The translations under genes and the position numbers were made by a program. Shown here one piece after another: positions 16,832 to 28,070 of a DNA stretch of 64,000 bases. How positions within the stretch are numbered: position 1 is the stretch's first letter; each line of letters starts with the position of its first letter. The notes under the pieces were generated by a model. The model was not told the origin of the DNA. It saw only the letters and a program-made list of their open reading frames with translations, and did no database searches. Source of the stretch: Granulicella sp. dw_53 (GTDB lineage: Bacteria > Acidobacteriota > Terriglobia > Terriglobales > Acidobacteriaceae); NCBI RefSeq assembly GCF_018449545.1, contig NZ_JAAVUR010000017.1, positions 58,395 to 122,394 of the forward strand. The letters run 5' to 3'.

Positions 16832-18291
16832 TGAGGCGTGAGGCCAACGGTCCGGATGTTGGAGAACGTCTGGATCCGATGGTGTGGAAGATCGCGGGAG
16901 TCGTGCTGCTGGGGCCTTTGATGACCAGCCTCGATTCGACGGTCGTGAATGTCTCGCTGTCCACGCTGGGCAGCGAGCTTCATGCCTCGCTTACGACGAT
17001 TCAATGGGTGACGAGCGGATATCTGCTGGCGCTTGCGTTGATGCTTCCGTTGAGCGGCTGGCTGGTGGATCGCATTGGAGTGAAGCGGGTTTATCTTGGC
17101 TGCTTCGTGGCTTTCACGATCTCTTCGTTGCTGTGTGGCGTGGCTACCTCTGCGACGGGGCTGATCGGGTTTCGGGTGTTGCAGGGGATGACGGGTGGCT
17201 TGATCGCTCCGATGGCGCAGATGATGATTGCGCGTACTGCGGGGCGGCATGTGGCGCGGGTGATGGGATTTATGGTCATGCCTATCTTGATCGGACCGAT
17301 TCTTGGTCCGGTGGTGGCGGGTGCGATTCTGCAACATGCGAGCTGGCGATGGATCTTCTTTATCAATCTACCGATTGGGGTGCTGGCTACCTGGTTGGCG
17401 TGGTGGATTCTGCCTACGGATGCTCATGAGACTCAGCGGAGAACGTTCGATCTGAAGGGGTTTCTGCTGCTGTCGCCTGGGTTGGTGTTTCTGCTGCATA
17501 GTACGGAGCGGCTTAGTTCGAATCCAGCTACGATGCGATTTAGTGTGGTGGAGCTGCTGGCCGCGCTTTGTCTTTTGGCTGCTTTTGTTCGGCATGGGCT
17601 TGAGCGTGGCAGCTCGGCGCTGATCGATGTTTATCTATTTCGGCGGCGAAGTTTTTCGGCGGCTGCGGCTACGCAGTTTCTATCGAATGCAGCGATCTTT
17701 GGTGGCCAGATGATGTTGCCGCTGTACCTGTTGACGGTGCGGGGGATTACGCCCAGCGCTGTGGGTTGGGTGCTTGCGCCGGCGGGGTTTGGGGCGCTCT
17801 TTTCGTATCCGATGATGGGGACGCTGACGGAGAGGTTTGGACCGCGAGCGGTCTCGGCCAGCGGAGCTACGCTGGCGCTGCTGGGTACGCTTCCGTTTGC
17901 TTTTTTCGGGGTGCGGACGATTCCGCTGCCGGTTATCTGCGTCGCTCTTTTTGTACGGGGGCTGGGGATGGGGGCGATCAACATTCCTTCTATCGCGGCT
18001 GCTTATGCTTCGATCCCGAAGCAGATGATTCCTGTTGCGACGACCGCCATCAATATTTTGCAGAGACTGGGTGGGCCGGTTGCGACTATGTTGCTGGCTA
18101 TCTTTCTGCATAGCAGGATGCGGGGTGGGGCGGCGGAGACGCCGCATGCCTTTGCAGCTACCTTCACGGTGCTTTGTGCGATCCATGCGTTGGGTGTGCT
18201 TGCGGCGCTTCGGCTTCCTGTGCGTAGAGGAGATGGCGAGTTGAATCCGCCCCTTGAGGTTTCTCCGGTGCGCAGTGCTCTCGCAAAGTAA
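16831..18291 (+). CDS. DHA2-family MFS multidrug exporter (EmrB/QacA type)
   Basis: 486 residues with about 14 hydrophobic segments, the number expected for drug:H+ antiporter family 2. The first helix has LDSTVVNVSL, a DHA2 signature; LSGWLVDRIGVKRVYLG is the motif A loop and GPILGPVVAGAI is the antiporter motif C region (GPxLGP). It sits in the inner membrane and should export drugs or toxic metabolites. It is coupled to the preceding hydrolase-like gene by a one-base overlap and both are divergent from TetR, so induction by the transported compound is likely. Confidence 0.93.
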   Translation: MRREANGPDVGERLDPMVWKIAGVVLLGPLMTSLDSTVVNVSLSTLGSELHASLTTIQWVTSGYLLALALMLPLSGWLVDRIGVKRVYLGCFVAFTISSLLCGVATSATGLIGFRVLQGMTGGLIAPMAQMMIARTAGRHVARVMGFMVMPILIGPILGPVVAGAILQHASWRWIFFINLPIGVLATWLAWWILPTDAHETQRRTFDLKGFLLLSPGLVFLLHSTERLSSNPATMRFSVVELLAALCLLAAFVRHGLERGSSALIDVYLFRRRSFSAAAATQFLSNAAIFGGQMMLPLYLLTVRGITPSAVGWVLAPAGFGALFSYPMMGTLTERFGPRAVSASGATLALLGTLPFAFFGVRTIPLPVICVALFVRGLGMGAINIPSIAAAYASIPKQMIPVATTAINILQRLGGPVATMLLAIFLHSRMRGGAAETPHAFAATFTVLCAIHALGVLAALRLPVRRGDGELNPPLEVSPVRSALAK

Positions 18292-18479
18292 TTGAGGGAT
18301 GGAAGCCTATCTTTCTTAAGTGCGGGTGTCTCTGCTGCGACGCATGGTAGTGGGTTATTTAAAATTTGCCGCTCTGGCCGGGTTTTTGAGCCTTCCGCCT
18401 TGTGGTTATACTCAGCGAAGCTTGGCGCGGCTTTCGTGCGCCGAACGTACGCTTAGCCCCAAGCCGAGGAAGATAACGA

Positions 18480-19037
18480 ATGCCGAACGACGATCGGACC
18501 AAGATCATTTACAACAGGACGCCGGAGTCAGCGGCCATGCTGGTAAACGTCAGACGAGCGATGGCGATCACCGCCAGACTTAATCGTTTGACGTTCGATG
18601 ATGCGGACGAAGTTCGGGCTTTGTTCAGCGAACTCATCGGTAAAAAAGTTGACGAGAGCTTTTTACTGATTCCTCCCTTTTTTACCGCGGGTGGGGACGA
18701 GATCCGCATTGGGCGTAATGTCTTCGTAAATCAGAACTGCACTTTCTATGATCTTGGCGGTCTTGATATCGGCGACGATGTGATGATTGGGCCGAACGTG
18801 AGCCTCATCACGACTGGTCATCCGCTTGCGCCCTCGCAGCGACGCAAGGCCACAATCGGAGAGCCCATCGTGATTGACAGAAACGTGTGGATTGCAGCAG
18901 GCGCGACCATCCTAGGGGGCGTAACAGTCGGAGAGAATTCGGTCGTTGCGGCAGGTTCGGTCGTCACCAAGGACGTTCCCCCGAATACTCTTGCCGGAGG
19001 AAATCCGGCGAGGGTCATTCGTTCGATTGGGGATTGA
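18480..19037 (+). CDS. Sugar O-acetyltransferase (hexapeptide, maltose/galactoside type)
   Basis: 185 residues. The N-terminal helical cap (TPESAAMLVNVRRAM...LNRLTFDD) is that of maltose/galactoside/NodL acetyltransferases. The left-handed beta-helix follows with hexapeptide turns (IRIGRNVFVNQNCTF, IGDDVMIGPNVSLITTGHPL, IVIDRNVWIAAGATILGG), with the catalytic His in TTGHPL. It transfers acetyl from acetyl-CoA to a sugar hydroxyl in the cytoplasm. The ATG has a clear AGGA about 10 bases upstream. It is probably monocistronic. Confidence 0.92.
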   Translation: MPNDDRTKIIYNRTPESAAMLVNVRRAMAITARLNRLTFDDADEVRALFSELIGKKVDESFLLIPPFFTAGGDEIRIGRNVFVNQNCTFYDLGGLDIGDDVMIGPNVSLITTGHPLAPSQRRKATIGEPIVIDRNVWIAAGATILGGVTVGENSVVAAGSVVTKDVPPNTLAGGNPARVIRSIGD

Positions 19038-19628
19038 GGAACGTCGGCAAGGGAGTGAAACTGGAAGTTCAAACTAATCCTCCCCGACGCATCCTGAGGT
19101 TGACAGACTCCTTCCGGCGAGGGTAGGCTTCGTCGCGAGTTGGATCCAGAGATCTAACTCGTCTCCAATAATTCGCTCCATGGAGTTCTACCTTGAGCCC
19201 ACTCCTGTATGTCTTTCCTTCGCCGGTTCAGTCTACAGAAACCTTTGTGGCTGAGCTTGAATTCTGCGATTCCCGACGAGAACGATCTCCATCTCCTCCC
19301 TGTCATCTTTTTTTCTAAGTGTTGCCGAACCAATCTTGTCCTTATGGCCAGCCGTGATGGACGCAGATAGGGATTTTGTAACGCGCCGCATGTTTGTAGT
19401 GCGGTGCACTCCTTCTGACGCTTAATTCGCGCGGCTCTCCATCTCACAAGGTTCCCAGCTTGGGCAAGACTCATCTACGCACGCCTGCGAACTGATGAGA
19501 GGATCCAAGATCCGCGACGTTGAGATTGAATGAACGACGGTTGTATACGACTGAATCTCTGGTTTCTCCTCCCTGAACCCAAACGCATCGCTCACCGTTC
19601 CAAGAACGATCCATGTCATGAGGAAACC
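19038..19628. other. Long non-coding stretch before the beta-helix gene
   Basis: About 590 bases. Short open frames exist on both strands but none has an acceptable start signal, length or recognisable sequence. No strong hairpin or repeat was found by eye. It should hold the terminator of the acetyltransferase and the promoter of the secreted beta-helix gene. Confidence 0.35.
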
Positions 19629-21857
19629 ATGTCCATTTTGAGTCAATGTGTTTCATCCCTAAGGAGCTTCCGCTTCTTCGGGGCGGCCCTCGCGCTGCTG
19701 CTCTCCGCAGCCGTTCCTTCCTTCGCACAGTTCAACTCCACCATCTTCGGGCCGAACGTCTATGTCTTCGATCCGAGTGTGGCTGGAGCGACGATCAACT
19801 CGCAGCTCGATGTGATCTCGAATGCTTCCGTTGCCAGTGCGCAGTTCAGTACGAATCGTTATGCTGTTCTCTTCAAGCCTGGTACTTACTCTGGCGTTAG
19901 CCATCAGGTCGGCTTCTATCTCTCGGTCGCGGGCCTGGGCACTACGCCTGACGCCACGGTTCTGAATGGGGGCGGGCTTTATCTCGACGTGACTGATGGC
20001 AGTGGCAACGTCACTACGAACTTCTGGAGGTCGCTCGAAAATCTTCGGATCAACGTGCCTACAGGCGGGACGGATCGCTGGGCAGTCGCGCAGGGGGCGG
20101 CTTTTCGGCGCATGCACGTCGCGGGTAATCTGGAGTTGACCAATGCAAGCTGCGGGTTTGCGAGCGGTGGTTTTATCGCGGATAGCACGATCGATGGACA
20201 ACTGAATGAGTGCTCTCAGCAGCAGTGGTACACGCGCAACAGCACCATTGGGAGCTTTGCCGGATTCGTCTGGAACTTTGTCTTCTCCGGTGTGACGGGC
20301 GCGCCTGCACAGAACTTTCCGAACGTTACGACCCTTGCGACCACTCCGGTGGTTCGCGAGAAGCCTTATCTTTACGTTGATAGCGCGGGGAACTATAACG
20401 TCTTCGTTCCTGCGTTGAAGACGAGCTCAAGCGGCACGAGCTGGGCGGGTGGTGGACTGGGTACTGGCTCCTCGCTTGCCATTAGCACCTTCTTCATCGC
20501 TACTCCGGCCAATACTGCGGCGCAGATTAATTCGGCCCTTGCCACGGGCAAGAATTTGATTTTGACGCCAGGCATCTATAGCCTGACCGCGCCGATTGCG
20601 ATTACCCATCCCAATACAGTTGTCCTCGGGCTTGGCTATCCGACGCTGGTACCGCAGAGCGGCACGCCGGCTATGACGGTCGCGGATGTCGATGGAGTGC
20701 AACTGGCGGGTCTTCTGATCGATGCTGGTATCACTAATTCTTCTGTCCTGTTGCAGGTCGGAGTTTCAGGTGCGGCGCGTGTTACCCATGCGGCCAACCC
20801 TACTTCGCTTAGCGATGTGTTTTTTCGCATCGGCGGCGCGACCGCAGGCAGCGCGACCACCAGCCTGCAGATCGACAGCAACAACGTGATCCTGGATAAC
20901 ATCTGGGCCTGGCGCGCGGACCACGGCGCCGGTGTCGGATGGGCCAACAATACCGCGGCGCACGGCTTGGTCGTCAATGGCGATAATGTCACTGCGCTTG
21001 GCCTGGCAGTGGAACACTATCAACAGAGCCAGGTGCAGTGGAACGGTAATGGCGGCGAGACGATCTTCTACCAGAGCGAAGATCCTTACGATGTGCCCAG
21101 CCAGGGATCCTGGATGGACGGTGCTATGAATGGCTATCCGTCTTACGAAGTTACGTCTGCGGTCTGTGCCCATACTGCTTATGGCCTGGGGGTCTACTCC
21201 TTCTTCAATCAAGGGGTGGCGATCTTCCAGGACAACGCGATCCATGTGCCGAATACAACGGGCATCAACATGACCGATATGGTCACGGTTAAGTTGAATG
21301 GTTCGGGCGGCATCAACAACATCATCAACGGCACTGGCGGGCCGACTCCTGCTGGTGCGTCGGCTAATAATCTTGGCTCTTATGTGGGCAACGGTGCATG
21401 TTCGACGAGTACCACCAACGTGGATATCAATGTCGGCGGCGCAGCGGTACCGCCTTTTATAGCCGATCAATACTTCACGGGTGGGGGTAGTGCTTCTACG
21501 ACCCATGCAATCGTAACCAGCGGCGTTACCAATCCTGCTCCGCAGGCGGTGTACCAGAGCAATCGTGCGGGTGTGATCACTTATACGATTCCCGGCTTCA
21601 CGGCGGGCAGCACGCATACGGTGCGTCTGCACTTCGCGGAGATTTACTTCAGCACGGCGGGACAGCGGGTCTTCAATGTGGCGATTAATGGCGTTCCGGT
21701 GTTGAGTAACTTCGACATCATCGCCACTGCGGGCGCTCGCTATACTGCGAATGTTCAGCAGTTCAACACTACTGCCAACAGCTCAGGACAGATTGTGCTC
21801 AGCCTGACGCGAGGTGCGGTGGATCAACCGGAGCTTAGCGGGATCGAGGTGCAGTAG
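19629..21857 (+). CDS. Secreted right-handed beta-helix protein with C-terminal malectin domain
   Basis: 742 residues from the ATG preceded by GAGGAAA. A signal peptide (RFFGAALALLLSAAVPSFAQ) is followed by a long parallel beta-helix of the pectate-lyase/GH55-like superfamily (YAVLFKPGTYSG, FYLSVAGLG, TTNFWRSLENLRIN, then a second set of turns IYSLTAPIAITHPNTVVLGLG and VDGVQLAGLLIDAG). The last 120 residues resemble a malectin carbohydrate-binding domain (VRLHFAEIYFSTAGQRVFNVAINGVPVL, IVLSLTRGAVDQPELSGIEV). Database entries for such proteins are sometimes mislabelled adenylyl cyclase. The likely role is binding or cutting an extracellular polysaccharide; catalytic residues could not be picked out. 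Confidence 0.8.
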   Translation: MSILSQCVSSLRSFRFFGAALALLLSAAVPSFAQFNSTIFGPNVYVFDPSVAGATINSQLDVISNASVASAQFSTNRYAVLFKPGTYSGVSHQVGFYLSVAGLGTTPDATVLNGGGLYLDVTDGSGNVTTNFWRSLENLRINVPTGGTDRWAVAQGAAFRRMHVAGNLELTNASCGFASGGFIADSTIDGQLNECSQQQWYTRNSTIGSFAGFVWNFVFSGVTGAPAQNFPNVTTLATTPVVREKPYLYVDSAGNYNVFVPALKTSSSGTSWAGGGLGTGSSLAISTFFIATPANTAAQINSALATGKNLILTPGIYSLTAPIAITHPNTVVLGLGYPTLVPQSGTPAMTVADVDGVQLAGLLIDAGITNSSVLLQVGVSGAARVTHAANPTSLSDVFFRIGGATAGSATTSLQIDSNNVILDNIWAWRADHGAGVGWANNTAAHGLVVNGDNVTALGLAVEHYQQSQVQWNGNGGETIFYQSEDPYDVPSQGSWMDGAMNGYPSYEVTSAVCAHTAYGLGVYSFFNQGVAIFQDNAIHVPNTTGINMTDMVTVKLNGSGGINNIINGTGGPTPAGASANNLGSYVGNGACSTSTTNVDINVGGAAVPPFIADQYFTGGGSASTTHAIVTSGVTNPAPQAVYQSNRAGVITYTIPGFTAGSTHTVRLHFAEIYFSTAGQRVFNVAINGVPVLSNFDIIATAGARYTANVQQFNTTANSSGQIVLSLTRGAVDQPELSGIEVQ

Positions 21858-22002
21858 GGTTTCGTACTGCGGCAGTCGTAGACTATCGGCTCGCCCTGTT
21901 CCGCTCGGTCTATGGGCGGAACAGGGCGTCCATATTCTGCAGAGATGGTTGAAGGGGGCTAGATTATGGGTAGTCATTTTTGCAGTTTGGAGAGGGGGCT
22001 TT

Positions 22003-22287
22003 ATGGGATTTTTTTTGATGCGGAAGCTGGCCGGACTTGGTCTGACGCAACGTCGTGCGTCGGCGGTCGGTGCGTCGGCGGTCGGTTCGATGGCGATCGG
22101 GGCAACCGCGCTTGGAGCTCTGGCGATAGGGAGTGCCGCTATTGGTGCGCTGGCTATTGGGGCTTTGGCGATACGGAGGTTGCGATTGGTGGAGGGCCGG
22201 TTGGAGGAACTTACGATTGATAGGCTGACGATTGGGGAGTTGATCGTTCAGAAGAGGACGGAGGATTCGGGAGAGACCGGGGGGTGA
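22003..22287 (+). CDS. Small pentad-repeat protein
   Basis: 94 residues. After MGFFLMRKLAGLGLTQRR come thirteen consecutive five-residue units: ASAVG ASAVG SMAIG ATALG, then ALAIG SAAIG ALAIG ALAIR, then RLRLV EGRLE ELTID RLTIG ELIVQ. The regular spacing of small residues and I/V/L suggests a quadrilateral or similar solenoid related to pentapeptide-repeat proteins. ATG at 22003 has GAGAGGGGG a few bases upstream. The longer upstream frame lacks this pattern and any start signal. Function is unknown. The gene follows the beta-helix gene by 145 bases and is followed by hairpin repeats. Confidence 0.65.
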   Translation: MGFFLMRKLAGLGLTQRRASAVGASAVGSMAIGATALGALAIGSAAIGALAIGALAIRRLRLVEGRLEELTIDRLTIGELIVQKRTEDSGETGG

Positions 22288-22296
22288 TTTGTGTCT

Positions 22297-22338
22297 CCCA
22301 CCCTTCGCTAGAGACAAAGGCGCGAAGGATGGGGCGCC
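22297..22338. repeat. Hairpin repeat TTCGC/GCGAAGGATGGGGCGCCC, copy 1
   Basis: CCCACCCTTCGC pairs with GCGAAGGATGGG (11 of 12), followed by GGCGCCC. It belongs to a family of four in this window that share the right-hand end G(A/G)TGGGGC(A/G)CCC. It lies just past the pentad-repeat gene and may end its transcript. Confidence 0.65.
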
Positions 22339-22453
22339 CGGGCGGTTGTGGTGGGGTTGAAGACATGCAACGGAGTTTGGGCTTGGGTAGGATTGGGGTT
22401 CAGCTCGGAGTTGCTGAACTGGGGGAGGAAGGCGGTCGTGCTTACGCACGATA

Positions 22454-22498
22454 CCCCACCCTATTTGCGATGAGACCGCAAATAGGGTGGGGCACCCG
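22454..22498. repeat. Hairpin repeat, copy 2 (perfect 16-bp stem)
   Basis: CCCCACCCTATTTGCG pairs perfectly with its complement across a 7-base loop and is followed by CACCCG. It lies 13 bases beyond the stop of the convergent tex gene, so it can serve as a terminator for both sides. Confidence 0.75.
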
Positions 22499-22510
22499 CT
22501 TTTGTGGCGG

Positions 22511-24778
<2,268 letters not shown>

Positions 24779-24866
24779 GTTTGCTTTGTTTATCGTAGCG
24801 GTAAATGGTCTGGAAAAGAGGGTTGTGGTGGATGCGAGCGGTTATGGTTGGTAGAAGGTTTGGGTT

Positions 24867-24910
24867 CCCCAACCATCGGGCGATCAGGCGCCCTCAGGAT
24901 GGGGCACCCC
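24867..24910. repeat. Hairpin repeat, copy 3
   Basis: CCCCAACCATCGGGCG and GCGCCCTCAGGATGGGG form an imperfect stem; the right end GGATGGGGCACCCC matches the other copies. It lies between the reductase stop and the tex start. Confidence 0.5.
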
Positions 24911-24954
24911 GGCTGTTGTGTTTGTGGAAGGAAGACGGTCGGGCTTTGCCCGAT

Positions 24955-24998
24955 GCCCACCTTAGCGACGATGAAACTGTCGCGAAGATGGGGCACCC
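24955..24998. repeat. Hairpin repeat, copy 4
   Basis: GCCCACCTTAGCGAC pairs with GTCGCGAAGATGGGGC with two irregularities and ends in ACCCGG. It sits 23 bases past the stop of the reductase gene and could terminate its transcript. Confidence 0.55.
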
Positions 24999-25020
24999 GG
25001 ATTGTGCTGCTTCGTTTGTG

Positions 25021-26175
25021 CTAGGGGATGAGGCGGAGTTCGCGGAGTTGGTTGAAGAGGTCGAAGAAGGAGTTGGGGGTGGGTTGGTAGTTGTTGAAGC
25101 CGAGGAGCCGGCTCTTGGTCATGTCGTTGATGGCTTCCAGGGGGACGCTTAGATCTCCGTCAGAGTGCCACCAGGAGGCGAGGCGGTTGACGTTGGGTTC
25201 GGCGAGGTTGTATTTGGCTGCGATCTTCTCCCAGATCGCAGCGGCGTCTTTCATCCTTGGTTCCAGCGGTGCTACGGGCTCGGGAGGCGGCGCGGACTCT
25301 ATGCCGAAGTAGGCGGCGAGCTGGGGCCAGAGCCAGCGCCAGCGGAAGACGTCTCCGTTGACGGTGTTGAAGGCCTGGTTGTGTGCGGCAGGGGTGAGGG
25401 CTGCCCACTCGAGTTGCTGGGCGAGGAGACGCGCGTCGGTGACGTCGGTGAGGGAGTTCCATTGGAAGTGGGAGCCGGGGTAGATGAAGGGCTGACCGGT
25501 CTCGCGGCAGATGGTGGCGTAGACGGCTAGGGTGACGCCCATGTTCATGGCGTTGCCGACGGCGAAGCCAATTTCGGTGTGCGAGCGGTGGACGCTCCAG
25601 GTAAAGTTTTTGCGCTGGGCGGCGGCGAAGAGGATGTCTTCCTGGTTGTAGTAGAAGTTTTCAACGGGGAGGCGGGGGGTGTCTTCGCGGAAGGGGGTTT
25701 CGACGTGGATTTTGCCGTAAGCCTCGAAGGGCCCGAGGTAGTGTTTTGTGCCGGTGACGAGGGCGGCGTGCTTGAGGGGGTGGGATTCGAGGGCGGCGAA
25801 GAGGTTTTCAACCATCGCGCCGTTGACGCGGATGTTTTCTTTCTCGGTGTCCTGACGGAGCCAGGCGCTGATGAAGGTGTGGGTGATGCCGAGTCCGGCG
25901 AGGGCGGTGCGGAGGCCGGTTGGGTCGAGGAGGTCAGCCGCTACGGGTTCTATGCCGGGGGTGTTCCTGGGATTGCGGGCGAGGCCGAAGACGCGCCAGC
26001 CGTTTTTAACGAGGTGGGTCGCGAGATTGCCCCCAGTGATTCCGGTGGAGCCGACGACGAGTGCATTGCCTTTGGTGCTTTGGGTTGCGATGGCGATTCT
26101 CCTGTGGGTGATTAGCCCGACCTTATTTGGATGAATGCTGGATGGGGCGCGATGCACGGTCGAAGTTGATCCCAT
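25021..26175 (-). CDS. PRISE-type SDR reductase (progesterone 5-beta-reductase-like)
   Basis: An atypical short-chain dehydrogenase. The Rossmann motif ALVVGSTGITGGNLATHL opens the protein, followed by RVFGLARNP for NADP(H) discrimination, ALVTGTKHYLGPF and the signature FYYNQEDILFAAA; the Tyr in YYNQED is the catalytic residue of the PRISE subgroup. These enzymes reduce activated C=C bonds of enones. The N-terminus is unusual: the domain starts right after a good AGGAG (26097-26103) at an ATC codon (26091); the only ATG in frame is at 26175 and adds 28 residues without similarity. Either the long form is made or translation begins at ATC. Confidence 0.88.
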   Translation of the reverse strand: MGSTSTVHRAPSSIHPNKVGLITHRRIAIATQSTKGNALVVGSTGITGGNLATHLVKNGWRVFGLARNPRNTPGIEPVAADLLDPTGLRTALAGLGITHTFISAWLRQDTEKENIRVNGAMVENLFAALESHPLKHAALVTGTKHYLGPFEAYGKIHVETPFREDTPRLPVENFYYNQEDILFAAAQRKNFTWSVHRSHTEIGFAVGNAMNMGVTLAVYATICRETGQPFIYPGSHFQWNSLTDVTDARLLAQQLEWAALTPAAHNQAFNTVNGDVFRWRWLWPQLAAYFGIESAPPPEPVAPLEPRMKDAAAIWEKIAAKYNLAEPNVNRLASWWHSDGDLSVPLEAINDMTKSRLLGFNNYQPTPNSFFDLFNQLRELRLIP

Positions 26176-26256
26176 AGCGGGTTTCGGTGGATGAGAGTGA
26201 AGTTGTTACAATCTAGGTTTGAACTGAGCTGGCTGCGCCGGGTCTACGAGAGAGAA

Positions 26257-27432
26257 ATGTTGCGTTTTTCGACAGCGGGAGAGAGTCACGGCGAGAGCCT
26301 GGTGGCGATGGTGAGCGGGATGCCCGCGGGTGTCTCCGTGGAGCAGGAGTTTCTGGACCGTGAGCTTTGGCGGCGGCAGCAGGGCTATGGCCGCGGCGGC
26401 CGTATGCGGATTGAACGGGATACGGCGCATATCCTGAGCGGCGTGCGGCACGGGAAGACGATCGGTGCGCCGATTGCGATGACGCTGGCGAACAACGACT
26501 GGAAGAACTGGGGAGAGATTCTGCCGGTGGAGACGGGCGATCCGAGTAAGCATAAGGCGGTCGCTTCGCCGCGGCCGGGGCATGCGGATCTGGCGGGCGC
26601 GTTGAAGTACGACTTCCCGGATGCACGATATGTTCTGGAGCGGGCGAGTGCGCGGGAGAGTGCGGCTCGGGTGGCCGCGGGTGCTTTGGCGAAGATGCTG
26701 CTGCGGGCCCTGGGGATTGAGGTGGCGAGCCATGTGATCCGGGTAGGGAAGGCAGAGCTGCAGCGACCCGCGTCCTGGGAGGAGATTGCGGCCTTGGCGT
26801 CGAAGGAGACGGTGCTGCTGAACTGCGTCGATCCGGAGAGCGAGGCGGCGATGAAGGCCGAAGTCGACGCCGTGTTGAGGACCGGCGACACGATTGGCGG
26901 GGTGTTTGAGGTGGTGGTGCATGGTCTGCCTCCGGGTGTGGGGACGCATGCGAATTGGGATGAGCGTCTGGATGGGCTGCTGGCGCAGGCGGTGATGAGT
27001 CTGCAGGCGGTGAAGGCGGTGGAGATTGGGCGCGGAGTGACGGCGGCGGAGTCCCTGGGCTCGACCGTGCATGACGCGATTGGATACGAGGGCGCTGATG
27101 AGGCGTTCACGAAGTTCTCGCGGGAGAAGAATAATGCCGGGGGGATTGAGGGCGGGATCTCGAACGGCGAGGATGTGGTGGTGCGAGGGTATCTGAAGCC
27201 GATTTCGACCCTGCGGCGGCCGTTGGCTTCGGTAAGCTTCGAGACCCGGGAGCCGGTGAAGGCTGCGTACGAACGCAGCGATGTGTGTGTGGTTCCAGCG
27301 GCGGGCGTGGCAGCGGAGGCGATGGTTGCTTTGACGGTTGCCCGGCTGGTGATCGAGAAGTTTGGCGGGGATTCGTTACGCGAGATGGAGCGGAACTTCA
27401 AGGGATACTGCGAGCAGATAAAGGCTTATTGA
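26257..27432 (+). CDS. aroC: Chorismate synthase
   Basis: 391 residues from MLRFSTAGESHG, the invariant start of chorismate synthase. Further signatures are GYGRGGRMRIERD, GKTIGAPIAM, SPRPGHADLAGALKY, RASARESAARVAAGA and the final GDSLREMERN. It makes chorismate from EPSP with reduced FMN, the last step of the shikimate pathway. GAGAGA lies just upstream of the ATG; a longer frame from 26191 is not supported. Its stop overlaps the deformylase start (TGATG), opening a housekeeping run aroC-def-fmt-rsmB. Confidence 0.97.
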   Translation: MLRFSTAGESHGESLVAMVSGMPAGVSVEQEFLDRELWRRQQGYGRGGRMRIERDTAHILSGVRHGKTIGAPIAMTLANNDWKNWGEILPVETGDPSKHKAVASPRPGHADLAGALKYDFPDARYVLERASARESAARVAAGALAKMLLRALGIEVASHVIRVGKAELQRPASWEEIAALASKETVLLNCVDPESEAAMKAEVDAVLRTGDTIGGVFEVVVHGLPPGVGTHANWDERLDGLLAQAVMSLQAVKAVEIGRGVTAAESLGSTVHDAIGYEGADEAFTKFSREKNNAGGIEGGISNGEDVVVRGYLKPISTLRRPLASVSFETREPVKAAYERSDVCVVPAAGVAAEAMVALTVARLVIEKFGGDSLREMERNFKGYCEQIKAY

Positions 27433-27968
27433 TGGCGACGGCGACAAAGAAGACGGGTAAGATCCACGAGGTCGTGAAGTGGCCGGAGCCAGTGTTGGCG
27501 AAGGTTGGAGCGCCGGTGACGGTGTTCGACGACAAGCTGAAGCAACTGGTGGAGGAGATGTTCGACAGCATGTACGCGGCGCAGGGGATTGGGCTGGCGG
27601 CTCCGCAGATCTCGTTGTCGCAGCGGCTGTGCGTGATCGATGTGAGCTTCAAGAAGAATCCGAAGGAGAAGATCATACTGATCAATCCAGAGATTATCGA
27701 GAGCAGGGGAAGGCAGGTGGAGGAGGAGGGATGCCTGAGCCTGCCGGAGATTCGGGAGAAGGTGACGCGCGCGGAGTGGGTGAAGGTGCGGGCGCAGGAT
27801 GAGAACGGCGAGTGGTTCGAGATGGAGGGCGAGGAGCTACTGGCGCGGGCGATTCAGCATGAGATCGATCACCTGGACGGGGTCTTGTTTATCGACCGGT
27901 TGAGCCGGTTGAAGCGGGACCTGGTGATTCGGAAGATGAAGAAGCTGATCAAGAACGGCGAGTGGTAG
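27432..27968 (+). CDS. def: Peptide deformylase
   Basis: 178 residues. All three family motifs are present: GIGLAAPQ, EGCLSLP (metal-binding Cys) and QHEIDHLDG (two metal-binding His and the catalytic Glu). It removes the N-formyl group from new proteins, using Fe2+ or another divalent metal. The ATG overlaps the aroC stop by one base. It is followed by fmt, the enzyme that adds the formyl group, a common pairing. The last part LKRDLVIRKMKKLIKNGEW is the typical C-terminal helix. Confidence 0.97.
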   Translation: MATATKKTGKIHEVVKWPEPVLAKVGAPVTVFDDKLKQLVEEMFDSMYAAQGIGLAAPQISLSQRLCVIDVSFKKNPKEKIILINPEIIESRGRQVEEEGCLSLPEIREKVTRAEWVKVRAQDENGEWFEMEGEELLARAIQHEIDHLDGVLFIDRLSRLKRDLVIRKMKKLIKNGEW

Positions 27969-28060
27969 GCACTTCGTGCCGTATTGGAGCGCTTCGTGCT
28001 GCTTGAGGCTGGATTCGTAGAGGTGGCTCTGCTTCGTGCGGTAGAGGTTCCAGAGGGACT
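27968..28060. repeat. Short CTTCGTGC repeats between def and fmt
   Basis: Three CTTCGTGC units in about 70 bases. The first lies in a perfect small hairpin GGCAC-TTC-GTGCC starting at the def stop; the second lies in AGCGC-TTC-GTGCT. They may slow 3' decay or separate translation of the two genes. Confidence 0.45.
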
Positions 28061-28070
28061 GAGGTGAGTT

